DNA from: Linnemannia hyalina
Lineage: Eukaryota; Mortierellomycota; Mortierellomycetes; Mortierellales; Mortierellaceae
Length of the DNA stretch: 64,000 bases
Reading direction: 5' to 3'
Assembly: GCA_019671135.1 (NCBI GenBank)
Contig: JAHRHY010000002.1
Span: 3,301,501-3,365,500, forward strand
The notes under the pieces are model-generated. The model saw only the letters and a program-made list of their open reading frames with translations, was not told the DNA's origin and did not search any database. The position numbers and the translations under genes were made by a program. Every line of letters begins with the position of its first letter. Positions within the stretch are counted from its first letter, which is position 1. Shown in pieces: positions 34,919-46,678 of the stretch.

Positions 34919-37628
34919 CTCTTTGGAGTAACTCGCGAAGTAAATTGTTTTTTATTCAAGACCTTTAACATATTCTTGCTTGGAGTAGTGTAAGGGCTGG
35001 GTTCAAGACCAAAGGTGTTTGAGGGTAGAAAAAAAACAGAGAGGGGGGAGAGCCATGTCGGCGGTCTGATGCGCTTTTCTGACGCGCTAGGTATGCTCAC
35101 AGAAACACAACCTTCACTCTCTTTCTTCTCTCGCTTCTTTTCCCTCCTTCCCCCTCCACCGCTGCCACCTTTTTTTTTTTTTTTTTTTATTCTTGCAAAA
35201 TTTCACTCTTTGTCCTCGTTCTCTGCACCCCCAGACTCCCACGCGTCGACTATCAAATCATCCCCTACTTTCGCCACCATGCATCCATTTTTTTCTCGAT
35301 GACTTGGAACCATGTGTTCTCGTTGTCTACAACCCGTCTTGCCTCGCGACAACCCTATTATCTTCCCAAAGACATAAGACACACGAACACAAGGGAAAAT
35401 ACAAGAAAAGTAGACGATGATATGGCCACAATCACTTCGCTATGCTGAATTGCTCCCCATCAATCAATCAACCAAAAAAAAAAGTGTGTGTAAGCCCCGG
35501 AGGAAGGAGAGCTTTCCGGCTCAAGGCTAAGGGCACGTCTGGGAAAATATTGTTTGTAATATCGCTGTCGTCATCATATTGTTTTCATCCCCTCCCTTGA
35601 GCGCACATGCCTGTCCCCCCCAACACAGAAGGATAAGTGTGCTCTTGTTGGGGGTGACTGCAACTGGCCGATAGCCTGTGTAACCTTGGGGATTTCAGGA
35701 AGCGGCTTGTGGTTTTGGCTGGGTGTTCTTTTTTTTTTTTTTTTTTTGGCTTGTGCTTTTTCGTGTATGGAGGAATAGGTGAGGACGTACATGTGCGGTA
35801 GTTGAGTAGACAGTTGCGATGACTTCATTTTCTTCCTATCTCTTGTACTGCTTAGAGGTCTTCGTTTTGGTGGAAACGTGGACACAGAGTGCTCTTGCAT
35901 TGTCAACATGGTGCTTAATACAGTAGGCTAGGGTAGAACAATAGAATCAAATAAAGCGACATTTCGAGAGAAACTTGATGCCGTGGCAATTGTGAGAATG
36001 TGGCTTCCTTACTCGAGGGGTACCCAACAGAGAAAGAAGAGAGGATGCAGAGCAATCAAACAACATACTTTCGCCTCCTCAAAGCGATCCTCCTCCGTGA
36101 GAGATAACCGCGCGCCGCCAGCCACCGCGAAAAAAAAAAGGTTTATGATAATATGTCAATTAATCAATGGAGTCACGTGCATTTGTTTGCCCAAACAGGA
36201 AATCAATTGGGTGAAATAACACTCTCCGCCCACTCCCATGATTTCGGTTTGCTCGTTTAGCTTGTTTGCCTTTTTTTTCCCTGTCCTTAGACCATAGGAG
36301 GGTGACGGGATGGGAAGAAAGGGAAGAGGAAGGGACATGGTCTTGTCATTCAACGCTTCAAGCGCTCTTTTCTCCTCCCTTCTTTTCTTTAGTGGATCGT
36401 TGCCATTTTCTTCACTTTTGTTCGGATGCTCCTCAAAAAGACAAGGACAAGGCACAAGGCAAAACAAAACAGGAAGAAATTGCTCTCTCTGTCGACTCCA
36501 AGGGAAAGAGAAAAAAAAAAAAAAAGGTTGGCCAAGTCAAAGGGAAGGTGTCTCACACCCCTGTCATAGTTGTGTACCATATTGGGATGGGTGCACCTTC
36601 TGAAAATAAAAACTGAAGTGAAGGAAAAGGGGTCAAAGAATTCTTTGATAAGATGAATAAGAAAAAAAGATGGTTTTGCAGGATTGTTGTTTGTGCAATA
36701 CAATGCATTTGTTGGCCAAGCAAATTGTGGTAATACACTAGAAGGTGCGAAAAAAAAAGAACAAACGAGAAAAGGGATCATCGGTAGCACGGCACACGTC
36801 CCCCCTTTCCTTACCATCCCTTCCCACAGTCCGGAATGGACATAAAGTTTTTTTTCTTTTTGTTGCGCCCTTTCGCTCTTGCATCTTGCATACAGCTGGC
36901 ATATGGTCATTGTTTGTTCAATCGCTACTTTACTAGCGAGCCATCTTGAACCTGTTCCCCCCACCCCCACCCCGAATGAACCATCTGAACCATTTCCTTT
37001 TCTTCTTCCTCGAGCCTACCCTTCGATCATCTATTACTCCAGCCCCCTTCTTTCTCGGCAGGTGCTCCTTGTGCCCCCCTCTTTTGTCTGCTCTACAATA
37101 GTCCAATTGCTTGCACGCTGCCAGTCTCAGCGAAACAGGCGAGCAAATTATTGCCATCATCGAGGTTGTGTGGATGATATTTCAAAGACAGACTTGCAAG
37201 AGTAGATGAGGATTGTCTGCCTCTTCCGTCCACTTTGTCCACTTGTCCACGCACCCCCTTCTCCTTGCCCCTCTTCCTTCCCGACCCGTCCTCTTTTTTT
37301 ATTGCCTTTCTCTGCGCTCCTTCTTCTTCTTCTTCACTCTTCCTTCCTCTTCCCCTTTTGTCTCTTTTGCCACCACTTTTTTCCATTCATCCCTCTACCT
37401 TTCTTCTTCACCCTCCCCACTCTCTCTCTTTTCCTTTTATATGCTCTCCCTCTCCACTCTTCACCATTGCTCTATTCCCTTCACTCCGCTTGCTTCTACT
37501 TGTTGTTTGATTCATCCCAACCCTTTGATCTCCTTCTCTTCTCTCACTCTCTTTGCATCCACCTCCACAGCAACCATTGTACACACACATCCACCTCGAC
37601 TTTCACAATCAACAACAACAACAGCAAA
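34919..37628. other. 2.7 kb spacer before the zinc-finger gene
   Basis: No gene is supported. It has T-runs (35170-35188, 35730-35747), an A-run (36510-36525), GTCACGTG at 36172-36179, and a strongly pyrimidine-rich leader (37205-37560) directly before the zinc-finger start. Short frames on both strands translate to Ser/Phe/Leu- or Lys/Glu-rich sequence without recognisable motifs. Confidence 0.5.
36172..36179. promoter_or_regulatory. GTCACGTG E-box in 2.7 kb spacer
   Basis: Exact GTCACGTG octamer about 1.45 kb upstream of the C2H2 zinc-finger start codon. Distance makes a direct role less certain than for the other copies. Confidence 0.25.
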
Positions 37629-40600
37629 ATGAATCTGTCGCAGATATTGAACCCTCCAGGATCCTCCTCTGCCTCTGCCTCTACCTCCACCACGACCCCC
37701 TTGTTACCTCCCCCTAATAATATCAATAATACTACCTCTCACCATCGACAAGTCCATGGTCATGGTCGCACATCCTCCTCCTCCTCTTCCTCTTCCTCCT
37801 CACCAACTCCTCAATCTTCTTCGACAATTCCTACAACATCCTCTACACCCGCAGCACTAGGAAGTCTGCGTTGGGCCGATAGCCCCTCTACCAACAACAT
37901 TAACAATGGGTCACCACAGCAGTCGACAGCAACGTCAACAAGCAACAGCGGCTCATCAAGGAAACACGCAAACTCAATCTCGGTCGCTCAACTCGAAGAA
38001 TCAACGATCACCAATAACAGCACGGTCGCCCACACCCACCCTCATCCGCCAATTGCCCCACAGCGGAAATCTAACTCGTCCAACACACCGACAAGCAATG
38101 GCCCAGTTGCAAAGTCAAAAGCCAACAACAACGAGATCAGCAGCAACAATAATAGTAATGCCAATGGTCTCAATCCCACCCCGCTCACATTCCGCGCATA
38201 TGACCCTCAGAACCAGTTCAAGGATGTTGTTGCCTTAGCCTCTTCTTCACCGACTCCGTCAGGTAAAAAGAAAAAAATGAAAGAAAGAAGGAAGTCTTTT
38301 GCATAGCAGTACAAAAATACATGTCTTCTTGGCTAACAATAAATCATCGGTTGCCTTCACCCTACCGGCCAAAAGGAAGCCTCGACTCACCCACCACAGC
38401 CTCTTCTGCATTATTACCCTGTACCAAAGTAGCATCAACAACAGCAACCCCTGGCCCACCCCCACTTCACATGAACCACAGCACACCCCTAGATATGTCC
38501 ACGTCGAATGCCAAGAAAAAGCCGCGCAACCAAGGTTAGTAGGTGTGGTAGTAGTGTCTCAGTCACTCGCTTCTTTCTATTTTTTCTTTCGCGCATTTCC
38601 GACGACAATCAATGGGCACTAGCTATTCTTGTTTGCGCTTCGCTATGTTTGTTGTTTGTTGTTTTTATATTGGTATTGCTGCGTAATGTTGGTAATGAGG
38701 CGGCGGTACGCAAAGCGCACGAGGCCGTCTATTGACCAGCAACACTTACTCGGCTGTTGGAAGAGGAAACCCAAGTTCAATCATTGACCACAGACAATCA
38801 CTTATTTTTTCTCATCATAGGGTCGACAACAGGAGAAGCGGCGGGGTATCAGGACTCATTTCAAACCATAGTCACGGACCCATCCGATGCGAAACCTGGA
38901 CCGCGAAAGACTGCGACCAAAAAGACAACCGGGTCTTCACCCTCACGGGCAATCGAGGGTGACACGCAGCAGCAGCAGCAACAACGGGATTTCAAGTTTG
39001 TCGTGGAAGGTCAGGACAAGGCAAAAACAACAAAGCCAGTGGCGTTCGAGGTCCTACCACCATTTCAGGTCAAATCGCCAGCCCAGGCCCAATCCCCGTC
39101 TCAGGACACGCTAGGGGACGAGTCTATGGATCAGGATGCACCAGAGTCTAGCCCCACTCCAGACTTTGAGCGGAACGCGGACGGAAAGTACGTTCGAATT
39201 GCATTGTCATTTGCTACTTTTCATCCCTTTTCTTGGTTTGGTCCAGTCACGACCAAAGGGGGTAGAGACAAAGCGGAGAGACATCCTTTTTCATTTATGT
39301 CAATTCGCGTCATTTCCTCTATTCTTTTCTTCCCCTTTCCAGATGCACGGTATACTTAAGCCCATCTTTCTCAATCTTTGTTTGGGTTCGCTTTCTAGAT
39401 TCCGGTGCAGTTGGCCAAGATGTGGAAAGGAGTTTACGGTTGCCTCTCGTCTGACGACTCACTTTCGTATCCATTCCGGGAAGCCGCCGTACTTGTGTGG
39501 TTACAAGGACTGCCAAAAGGCCTTTCACACGGTAAGCGCGCTTCATTCCATATATTTTTTTGAAGCGATAATTAACAAAACAAATCAAAACAAAACAAAA
39601 CAAACAAAACAAAACAGGACGGCATGGGGGCTATGTCCATTACCCAATGTGTATGCCGTCTCACGCATTATTTTTTTCTTTTTTTGGTTTTCCCGTGCGC
39701 TCTCCTTCCCTTTCAGTCTTCCTCCTTGTCACACCATCGAGTTGTCCATACCGACCAAGGGTTACGGCCATATGTCTGTCGTCACAACCGCTGTGGGGCG
39801 ACCTATACTCAGCTGGCAAGATTGATCACCCACCAACGTACGACTCACAGTGGCATGATCCTCTTTATCCCTCAGGAATCCTCTTCGTCAAATTCTTCAC
39901 CTCAATCCCAGTCCCAAGGAGCATCAGCCACTACGACTCCCTCTGGAAACACGCCCGATGACCCCTTTCCCAATTCACCATTACAGACACCTGTTCCCTC
40001 TGGATACGAATCGACTCTGGTGCCAGTCTCGGCGGCAGGAATTTCTTTGGAGAGCAACAATTCGACCCCGCAGCCCAGTACGCCTGTGAACATGAACGGG
40101 TCGAGGAAGAACTCTGCTGAAACAGCTGTCGAGGACAAAGACAAGGACAAGGACAGGGCGCGGTCTAAAGAGAAGGGGGCAGCCGCTGTTGCTCGGACCC
40201 CTACGTCTGCTCCCCAACAGACGATTCCCCCTTCCAAACGGCCAATGGTCGAACAACAGCGGTCGCATACCGCCTCTCCCACGCCTCACGCTACTGCTTC
40301 TGGAAACAACAATGGCTCGACGAATGGAGCTCCACGACCTGCGTCTTCCACAGGCTACCACTCGGACGAATCTTCGCGGAGCATGGTTGGTGGCGGTGGA
40401 TATGACGGAGTTCGCGAGGTTCGCCAGGAGAATGAACAAAAGCCTGATGATCTGAATGATGAGGAGGAGACAGACGAGATGCGTCAAAGGCGGGAGGCAG
40501 CATTGACGATGGCTAGTTTCAAGGAGGTGGTCCGAGTAGAACAACCCCAGCAACCCCAGCAACCATCAGGACAGCACGCACCCACTCCTCCTCCTCCACC

Positions 40601-41207
40601 TCCTCCAGCAGGATATTACACTCAAACTCATCAGCCGCAAGGAGGTCACTCCTATCCCAGTAACGACGCTAGGAACTCTTCTCCTATGTACCCACCAGGA
40701 CCTTCCCCTTTCCACAACAACAGCCATCCACCGTCGCACCATATGTCTCCTGCTGGACAGCCCCACCATCACCACGTCGCGTATCCTCCTCCTCAGCAAC
40801 AGCAACAGCAGCAGCAACAGCAACAACAGCAGTTCTCAAACAACAATGGCGATAAGTACTGGGGTGACGGTAACAGCAACAACAACAACACCAACAACAC
40901 CAACAATAACAACAACAGTAACAACAACAACAACAACGACCACGGACTGTTAACCAGAGGCACGATATCTGGACCTTTTGAATATTCGAATCCGAGCTAT
41001 TCGATGCATCATGCCCGGCGGTTGAACTCAACGGTGGTGCGGGATGGTCCACCACCACCGCAACAGCCGGGAGACAAGCACAACAATAACGGTCCACATA
41101 GTCAAAAGGAGATGTATTTGAGTGATAGTATTGCTGGCCCGATGAAGGTGTCTACTTTTGGTACCAGCATTCACTATCCTCACCAGCGTCCTCAACAATC
41201 CTCACAG

Positions 41208-41239
<32 letters not shown>

Positions 41240-41282
41240 TGGGGGCCCACCCCAGCCTACGACTTATAATCGTCCTGTTTAG
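37629..41282 (+). CDS. Three-finger C2H2 zinc-finger transcription factor, Gln/Asn-rich
   Basis: Predicted 952-aa DNA-binding protein. Exons: 37629-38262, 38376-38534, 38821-39187, 39399-39531, 39717-41282. Three consecutive C2H2 fingers: C390-x4-C395...H408-x3-H412; C420-x4-C425...H438-x3-H442; C452-x4-C457...H470-x4-H475. Linkers are HSGKPPY and HTDQGLRPY, near the TGEKP consensus. C-x4-C spacing is typical of GLI/ZIC/AceI-like fingers. The second finger is split by an intron, and its joining restores the finger exactly, supporting the model. The rest is disordered: Ser/Thr/Asn-rich before the fingers, and after them His/Pro-rich with long Gln (40795-40832, 41205-41239) and Asn (40873-40938) tracts. 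The start is the ATG after CAGCAAA; the frame is open further upstream but that part reads as a pyrimidine-rich leader. Targets are unknown. The exon 2 boundaries are the least certain. Confidence 0.85.
40795..40938 (+). repeat. CAG/CAA and AAC trinucleotide tracts (polyQ then polyN)
   Basis: A Gln tract (40795-40832) is followed, after a short spacer, by an Asn tract of AAC/AAT codons (40873-40938) inside the zinc-finger gene. A further Gln tract lies at 41205-41239. All are in frame. Confidence 0.85.
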
Positions 41283-41562
41283 TGAAGTTTCCTCTTCTCT
41301 TAATCGTTTTTTTTCTTGCATGTAGTAACATGGCGCCCTATAAAAAGTTGAAAAGCATGTTTTTTGTTTCTTGAAAAGATTTATTTTTTGAATGAATTGT
41401 TTTTTGTTTTACAAGCAAGTGATGCAATGACAAGGCTGTGATATATGAAGTACAGGCGTTGATACAGAGGGATGAAAAAAACCACGGAGTGGAAGAAAAT
41501 ACGAGAACTAAGAGGCATGTATTTTTCCTGAGGACGTGAGAATGCTGCTTTTTCAGACACGA

Positions 41563-43231
41563 CTAGTGGTCAGAGTAGCCGCCAGTGGTGTTGTACTGGA
41601 GACCACTGCTTCCGGTCAAGTCGTCGTAGGGCGATTCGTCGTATTCGTTAAAGTGTCCACCACCTCCGTTGCTGTTGTTGTAGTATCCCGACGAGGTCGA
41701 CGAGGAGGAGAACATATCGTTGTGGTTGGCGTGGTTGTAGTTTGACTGAGCTCCGTAGCTTCCCTGGTTGTCGCCGTAACCTTGGTTGGTGTTGTTGTTG
41801 TTGTTGTTAAAGCCCTGGTAGTTGTTGCCATAACCTTGATTGCCGGCAAAACCGTGCTTGTTTCCATATCCCTGGTGGGTGCCACGAAAACCGCCGCGGT
41901 TGATGAAACCGTAGCCATGAATCTGGAAGTCATAGCCTTGGTTGCTACCAAAACTCTGGTCATTGTTATGGTGGTAGTTGTGGTTGTTATTGCCAAAATC
42001 CCGCTGGTTGCTGGCGTTCTTGTTGCCATAGCCCTGCCGCTGCTGCTGGTGATCGTGCATCTGGTTGTTGAAAGCATGGTCTTGCTGGTCGCCGCTGCAG
42101 CCAAGCTGAGGGTTGTTTCCTTGGACCCAGGGTTGACCAGTAGCGGTACGGGCAGCGAGCGCTGGGGCCATGCCTCCTTCTTGGAACATCTGGGGCGCGT
42201 TGTCTTCGTTCTGGTCATGGTAAGGGCTCACGCAGACGGCGACAAGTTTCTTGACTTGAGGTTGAGTCAAAGTCAGAGCCTGGGACTGGGGCTGGGGCTG
42301 GGCTTGGACTCGGACCGGGGCGTGGACTTGGACCGGGGTATGAACAGAACTTTGAGCTTGAGGGCCCGGAGAAAGCAGCGGGGAATGACTCTGTTCACGG
42401 CTGGGATGGTTATGGACAGGAGCCAGGGCTTGGGCCATGGCTTCATCTCTCGGGATTGGGGAACAGCTCTGATCACGACTGGGGCGATCTTGAGTCAGGG
42501 CTCGAGGGGTAGCCTTCAAGAGACTGGAGGTCTTGGTGCGGACCCATGGTTCCTGTGGCTGTGCCTGGGTAGCTGCTGCTGGTACAGATGCGACGATAGT
42601 GGTGGCGGTGGCTTGATGGCGTTGCTTTGGCAGTGTCGGCTGCTTGGATGTTTCGATGTGATCCACCCACTCGCCGTAGACGTCGACTTCCTTGCTGAGG
42701 TCTAATGATGGGACCGTTTATGTCATGAGGGGGAGAGATAGAGAGAAAGAGGTTGTTAGATAAAAGAAACGGCGTGGATCGCGTGCTTTAGGATTCGGTC
42801 ACGATCAAAGTGGAAGGCAAATCGGACTTACGGTTGATGTGGCAACAGTATCGTGCTGGACAAATCGTGCAGATGAGGGTGCCAGCTCTGCTATCAAAGT
42901 CACTGTGAAAACACACAGAGAAAACGGGAGTTGTTAGTTAGAGATCAAACAAACAAGACAATGTCAAGAGCGCCCATCGATCGGTAGCACAAACAAATAC
43001 AAAGACAACAACCCCCACAACGACAATGAGATAGCACGCATATGATCACAACAGGAAGAGAGAGAAGAAACAAAAGAAGCTCGGAGAAAGGGGGACTTAC
43101 AGTTTGCAGATGACGGATTTGGTATGATGGCAGAGGAGACAGTCAAAGACCTTGTCGAGCTTGGGTTCGCGCTTGGAGGTATTACGTCGTTGGAGGGCGC
43201 GACGTTTGGGGAACAGAGATGGTTTCGCCAT
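41563..43231 (-). CDS. ELF1: Transcription elongation factor Elf1 (ELOF1) with long prion-like tail
   Basis: Predicted 446-aa protein whose first ~85 residues are Elf1, the small zinc protein that binds elongating RNA polymerase II and supports elongation through nucleosomes and transcription-coupled repair. Exons (minus): 43231-43101, 42902-42832, 42701-41563. The domain has a basic N-terminus (KPSLFPKRRALQRR), C31-LL-C34, TKSVICKLDFDSRAGTL, C55-TI-C58 and ends LSKEVDVYGEWVDHIE, matching the conserved Elf1 ending DVYSDWIDA. ELOF1 is about 83 aa in animals and yeast Elf1 about 145 aa. Here one exon adds ~360 residues: first Pro/Gln-rich, then Asn/Gly/Tyr/Gln repeats with GYGN-type units, a composition typical of prion-like, condensate-forming segments. 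The tail is in frame with no stop or splice signal forcing another reading. The tail's role is inference. Confidence 0.92.
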
Positions 43232-44345
43232 TTTTTGCTTGTGTGTTTGCTTGTTCTTGTAGGGATAGGTTGTTCTTGCGGTTAGGTTTGGTGAGGGTAA
43301 GAAGGAGAGTTTGTGTGTAAGTGGCGGGAGAGTGGAAGCTAGTGGAGAGGTAAGGGTAGACCGTTGTGTATATGTGTGTGTGGGAAAGAGGGAAAGAAGG
43401 GGAGAGAGAGAGAGAGAGATTTTCAGTTATGAGTGAAGACTGACGTTGATGAGAGAACTGAGATGAAGAAGAAAGAAAAGAAAGAAAAAAACAGGGGAGA
43501 CCCTGTCTTTTTATACTGAATTTTTAGTGGCGCTGACAAAATGAAAGACAGCAAAAGTGCTGTGCCCAAATGAACCTTCTTGGGTCATGTGCAGCCTTCT
43601 TTTCGCCTTTGATTCGTTTGATTCGCTTGCTTGCTCTCTCTTTCTATCCCTTGCATCCTTTGCATCCTTTAGATACCCCCATTTGTCCACCAGGGAAGAA
43701 AGAATGAGATTTCCATCCTTTTTCTTCTCGTTTTGGTGCTAATGATCGCTTTGCCTTTTTTTCTTGTCCACACCCACATAGCCTCCCTCTTCTATTTTTT
43801 CATTTCATCGTTTTCTTCTTGCTTCTTTGTTTTGACGCCTGCCAACAAAGTACAAGCGACACATCCATCCCCATGGAAGTGCAATACCACTTTGTTTTTT
43901 TCTTAACCTTACGTTCAACATGCCATGTTTTTCTGGAGCGCCATGGTCCATCCCACCTGTGGCATCTTTTCGTTAATTTTTTTTGTTTTGTTAACCTTAA
44001 ATATCGTGATAGACTTTGCTTCGTCGTTATGCTTCATCGTTCTGTTTCACGGCTTTCTTCTACTTTTCATCCTTGATACAGAAAACAAAGGCTGGAATGG
44101 ATAACGTCCAAACTACCACCACCACCACATTAACTCTACTTCACCTTCTCGCAGTTCTTCCGAAACGTCCCCAGTGCTCTACAAAAAAATTACATCGATC
44201 ATTTCAATTTTTCCTTAAACGGTCAAGAAAATAGACTGGATAGGAAGGGGCACAGCAACAATGTTACTAAGTGATGGTTGCAGTACCTCGGAATGGTGGC
44301 CCCAGTCAGCTCGGTTTTGCATGTCTGTGCATAAGAGGCGATCCC

Positions 44346-44381
<36 letters not shown>

Positions 44382-44616
44382 GGAGTCAAAGAATATGTTA
44401 TGGTACCCCACTCTTTCTTCTCTTTGCTTTCCTTTTAGGTTTCTTTTTTTTGCACTCAATCCGTTTACTTCTACTGTAGCCACTTTTTTCATCGCATTTG
44501 TCATCTTTGTTCTTTCGAAGCTCATAACAAAGTCCTCGACGTTTTTTATTATTATTATTCATTATTCATTATTCAAAACAGGGCATGTCTCTGAAACACA
44601 CCAAGACATGTCTCCT
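43232..44616. other. Spacer with 31-base poly-T run
   Basis: Promoter region of Elf1 (-) and 3' flank of the GBBH-N gene (-). Purine-rich just upstream of the Elf1 start (43280-43500), then T-rich. A 31-base T run lies at 44350-44380. No open frame here resembles the oxygenase half that the neighbouring GBBH-N gene lacks. Confidence 0.55.
44350..44380. repeat. 31-base poly-T mononucleotide run
   Basis: Uninterrupted T run on the plus strand (A run on the minus strand), about 240 bases downstream of the GBBH-N stop codon. Confidence 0.9.
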
Positions 44617-45552
44617 CTACCGAGTAAGAAGCATCTCCCAGGGGTAGAAACTCGGATGACCCGGTTGAGCCTTCAACCTCTCTTCCTCCCCTCCTTCATC
44701 TCCCGTCAGAACCTGCAACCCCCGAGACCAAGTCACTTTCAAACCCTGCTGGCACACCTGAATCGACGATACGCTTATATCCTTTGGTACTTGTTCTGTT
44801 AAATGTAACTTTTGGCGGGTCGAGGTATTGACGCATTTCGGGCAGGGGCAGTTATCGCGGAGCCAGACGTTGTCGAGTGTGAAACTTGTTGGAGTAGATT
44901 GATTAGGGTGGTGGGGTTGGGAGGAAAGGGGTCGGGTGATGATGAGGGAGGTTGAGTCGCGGTTGATTTGGACCGTGGGGAGTAGTTCCTGCTCTGGTGT
45001 GGAAAAGGGTGCCAAGTAATCACTGTCGACGTCAATGTTGTTGGCGATGGTTTCAGCAGAGAAAGTGTGTTCGTGGATGTGGACGGGGCGGCTGGCTCGA
45101 GTGGCGAGTTCGCGTCGTTGCTGTTGCAGGAACTGGTCTTCGAGGTTGGAGGAGGAAGAGAAGGTAGACACCGATCCTGAAGTTGTGTGGACCTGCCGGA
45201 TAGGAGTAGATGTTGTTGTCGCTGCAATCGCGGGCAAGAGGGACCGAAGAGCAGCGGATGAAGCGAGGGCGGTGTTTGTTGGTTGGCGGTGCGACGTTGC
45301 CTAATCATAATAAGGGACAGAAACGAATGGACGTTGGTTATTTTAGCGGAGTATCGTTTGTACGCAGGGACGAGGTTGATGAAGGGGTTGATTTGTTGGC
45401 TGAGTTTTAGTGAAGCGAGGACAGCGAAGAGAAAGGAAAAAGATGGAGAGTTGACCATTTGTGAACCGTGGGAACCTTTTGTTTACCATTGCTGTTGCCC
45501 GGAGGAGGGCGGGGGTGTTTTTCGAGAAGGGGAGGATAGTGTTCTTGAGCAT
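44617..45552 (-). CDS. Mitochondrial GBBH-N (DUF971) zinc domain protein lacking the oxygenase domain
   Basis: Predicted 249-aa protein. Exons (minus): 45552-45487 and 45300-44617. The N-terminus MLKNTILPFSKNTPALLRATAM is Lys/Arg-containing, hydroxylated and free of acidic residues, and looks like a mitochondrial targeting peptide. Residues ~90-245 match the N-terminal domain of gamma-butyrobetaine hydroxylase and trimethyllysine hydroxylase (carnitine synthesis): FTLDNVWLRDNCPCPKC. The zinc ligands are kept: C173-x-C175-x2-C178 and H237 in GHPSFYPW, equivalent to the Cys/Cys/Cys/His site of BBOX1. The protein stops twelve residues after that His, exactly where the Fe(II)/2-oxoglutarate oxygenase domain (~270 aa) should begin, and no such domain is encoded in the next 1.4 kb. 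Either a truncated gene or a stand-alone zinc-domain protein. The mRNA has at least one intron, so it is not a retrocopy. Confidence 0.75.
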
Positions 45553-46116
45553 GTTGTTGGATGGATGTATGTATGTGTATGGGAAGGATAAGGTGTGCGA
45601 GTATGTGTTGGGGTATATGGAAGAGGGAGAGGGTGATGAAGGAGAAGTCGAGAAGAGTGGAGAAAGGAAGAAGAGAAGGAGAAAGAAAAGAAAAGAAAAG
45701 AAAAGAAGGAGCGGAAAAACAAAGACAATAAAAAGAGGCGCCCCTGGGATTGAGGCGCACAAAGTGTCCACCCCACAGAAACAAGGGGCCAATCACAGCC
45801 CATGTCCATCTCCAATCCAACCGGACCCACTTTTGCTGCCAGCTCGTCCGTCCCTTGCAGTTTCGACCTTGTTTTGCACTCACCCTTCCTTGAGAGAAAC
45901 GACAACCTAACTGCAACGCCACCGTGTCTTCAAAGCCTTTCTCGTCTTTGTCCTGTTGTTCATCCTGCCATTTTCTCTTACAGAATTATTCCGCAAGGCA
46001 TCGAGAATCATTTCAAGAAGGGTATCGGGGGTTGGTTTATTTGTTGAAGAGTCGTAATGGTACAAGATGAACGGGAGAGCAGTAGCAAACGCGGATAAAA
46101 GGAGGGTTAAGCAGAG
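45553..46116. other. Spacer between GBBH-N and PEN-2 genes
   Basis: 564 bases. The left part is purine-rich on the plus strand (the CT-rich leader of the minus-strand GBBH-N gene). The right part is the 3' flank of PEN-2. Open frames here are low-complexity and opposite-strand overlaps. No gene is supported. Confidence 0.5.
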
Positions 46117-46678
46117 TTAAACACCCTTGACAAGGACGACAGTAAGGGTGTCACCGGTGGTACCCCAGTTCAGACGCTGGTTGACAAAGATTCCAAACCA
46201 TGCAGAGAACACTACAAACAGCACCACCGACAGTATTCCAGACAGTAGCATATCTATTTTGTGTTATTCAATAAGAGCAGGCAGACAATAGTCATTAGGA
46301 ATTTGCTATTTCCTTACTGTGCCTTTCTTGTTTGCTTCCTTTGTTCGTCTCCAGGTAGACATAGTGTATCCTTGCTACTGAAGTTGATCCACTGTTCCGT
46401 TGAAAGTTCACGCTATCCAGATCGGTCGTCTCGTCCCAACTAGTCCCGACAAGAAAAGTTGTGTCCTGCCACAGTCCTTTGCATTGTCGGACGAAAAATG
46501 AAGAGTAAACCTTACAATGGCGAACTTGTGGACTGAGATCAGCACGATTCCTGACAGGCCAGACGTAGAAGATGTTGTAGACCCAGAGCATGGGCAGGAG
46601 GGCGAAACCGCCAAAGAACAGCTTCTTGGACGCTGTGAGGATCTCCTCCGGCTTCATCTTTTCAATTGGCTTTGCCAT
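46117..46678 (-). CDS. PSENEN: PEN-2 (presenilin enhancer 2), gamma-secretase subunit
   Basis: Predicted 99-aa membrane protein, close to the 101 aa of human PEN-2. Exons (minus): 46678-46516 and 46253-46117, joined in phase through Tyr (T|AT). The N-terminal region KKLFFGGFALLPMLWVYNIFY matches the family pattern YYLGGFxxLPxLW. After a hydrophilic loop comes the second hydrophobic segment (LLSGILSVVLFVVFSAW) and then NWGTTGDTLT, matching the RWGxxGDxLS element near the PEN-2 C-terminus. PEN-2 is the smallest gamma-secretase subunit; with presenilin, nicastrin and APH-1 it forms the intramembrane aspartyl protease that cuts type I membrane stubs, and it triggers presenilin autoproteolysis (established in animals and plants). 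Dikarya lack the complex, so this supports an early-diverging fungus. The catalytic subunit is not in this window. Confidence 0.9.

Noticed and set aside
35574..35909. A 111-residue minus-strand frame with a Lys run and a PEIPK motif
   Set aside because: The Lys run comes from a T-run, there is no splice context or conserved block, and the flanks are non-coding. I could not support it as a gene.
37206..37628. N-terminal extension of the zinc-finger gene in the same frame
   Set aside because: The extension is a CT-rich Ser/Phe/Leu/Pro sequence typical of a leader, whereas MNLSQILNPPGSSS after CAGCAAA starts a normal protein composition.
39899..40826. Several long frames antisense or out of frame to the zinc-finger gene
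   Set aside because: They are Leu/Arg/Cys-rich shadows of CAG/CAA and AAC repeat tracts in a well-supported exon.
44350..44380. Poly-A tail of a retrocopied GBBH-N gene
   Set aside because: The A run is in the sense of the gene, but the gene has a phase-0 intron after the targeting peptide and no target-site duplication was seen. T runs are common in all spacers here.
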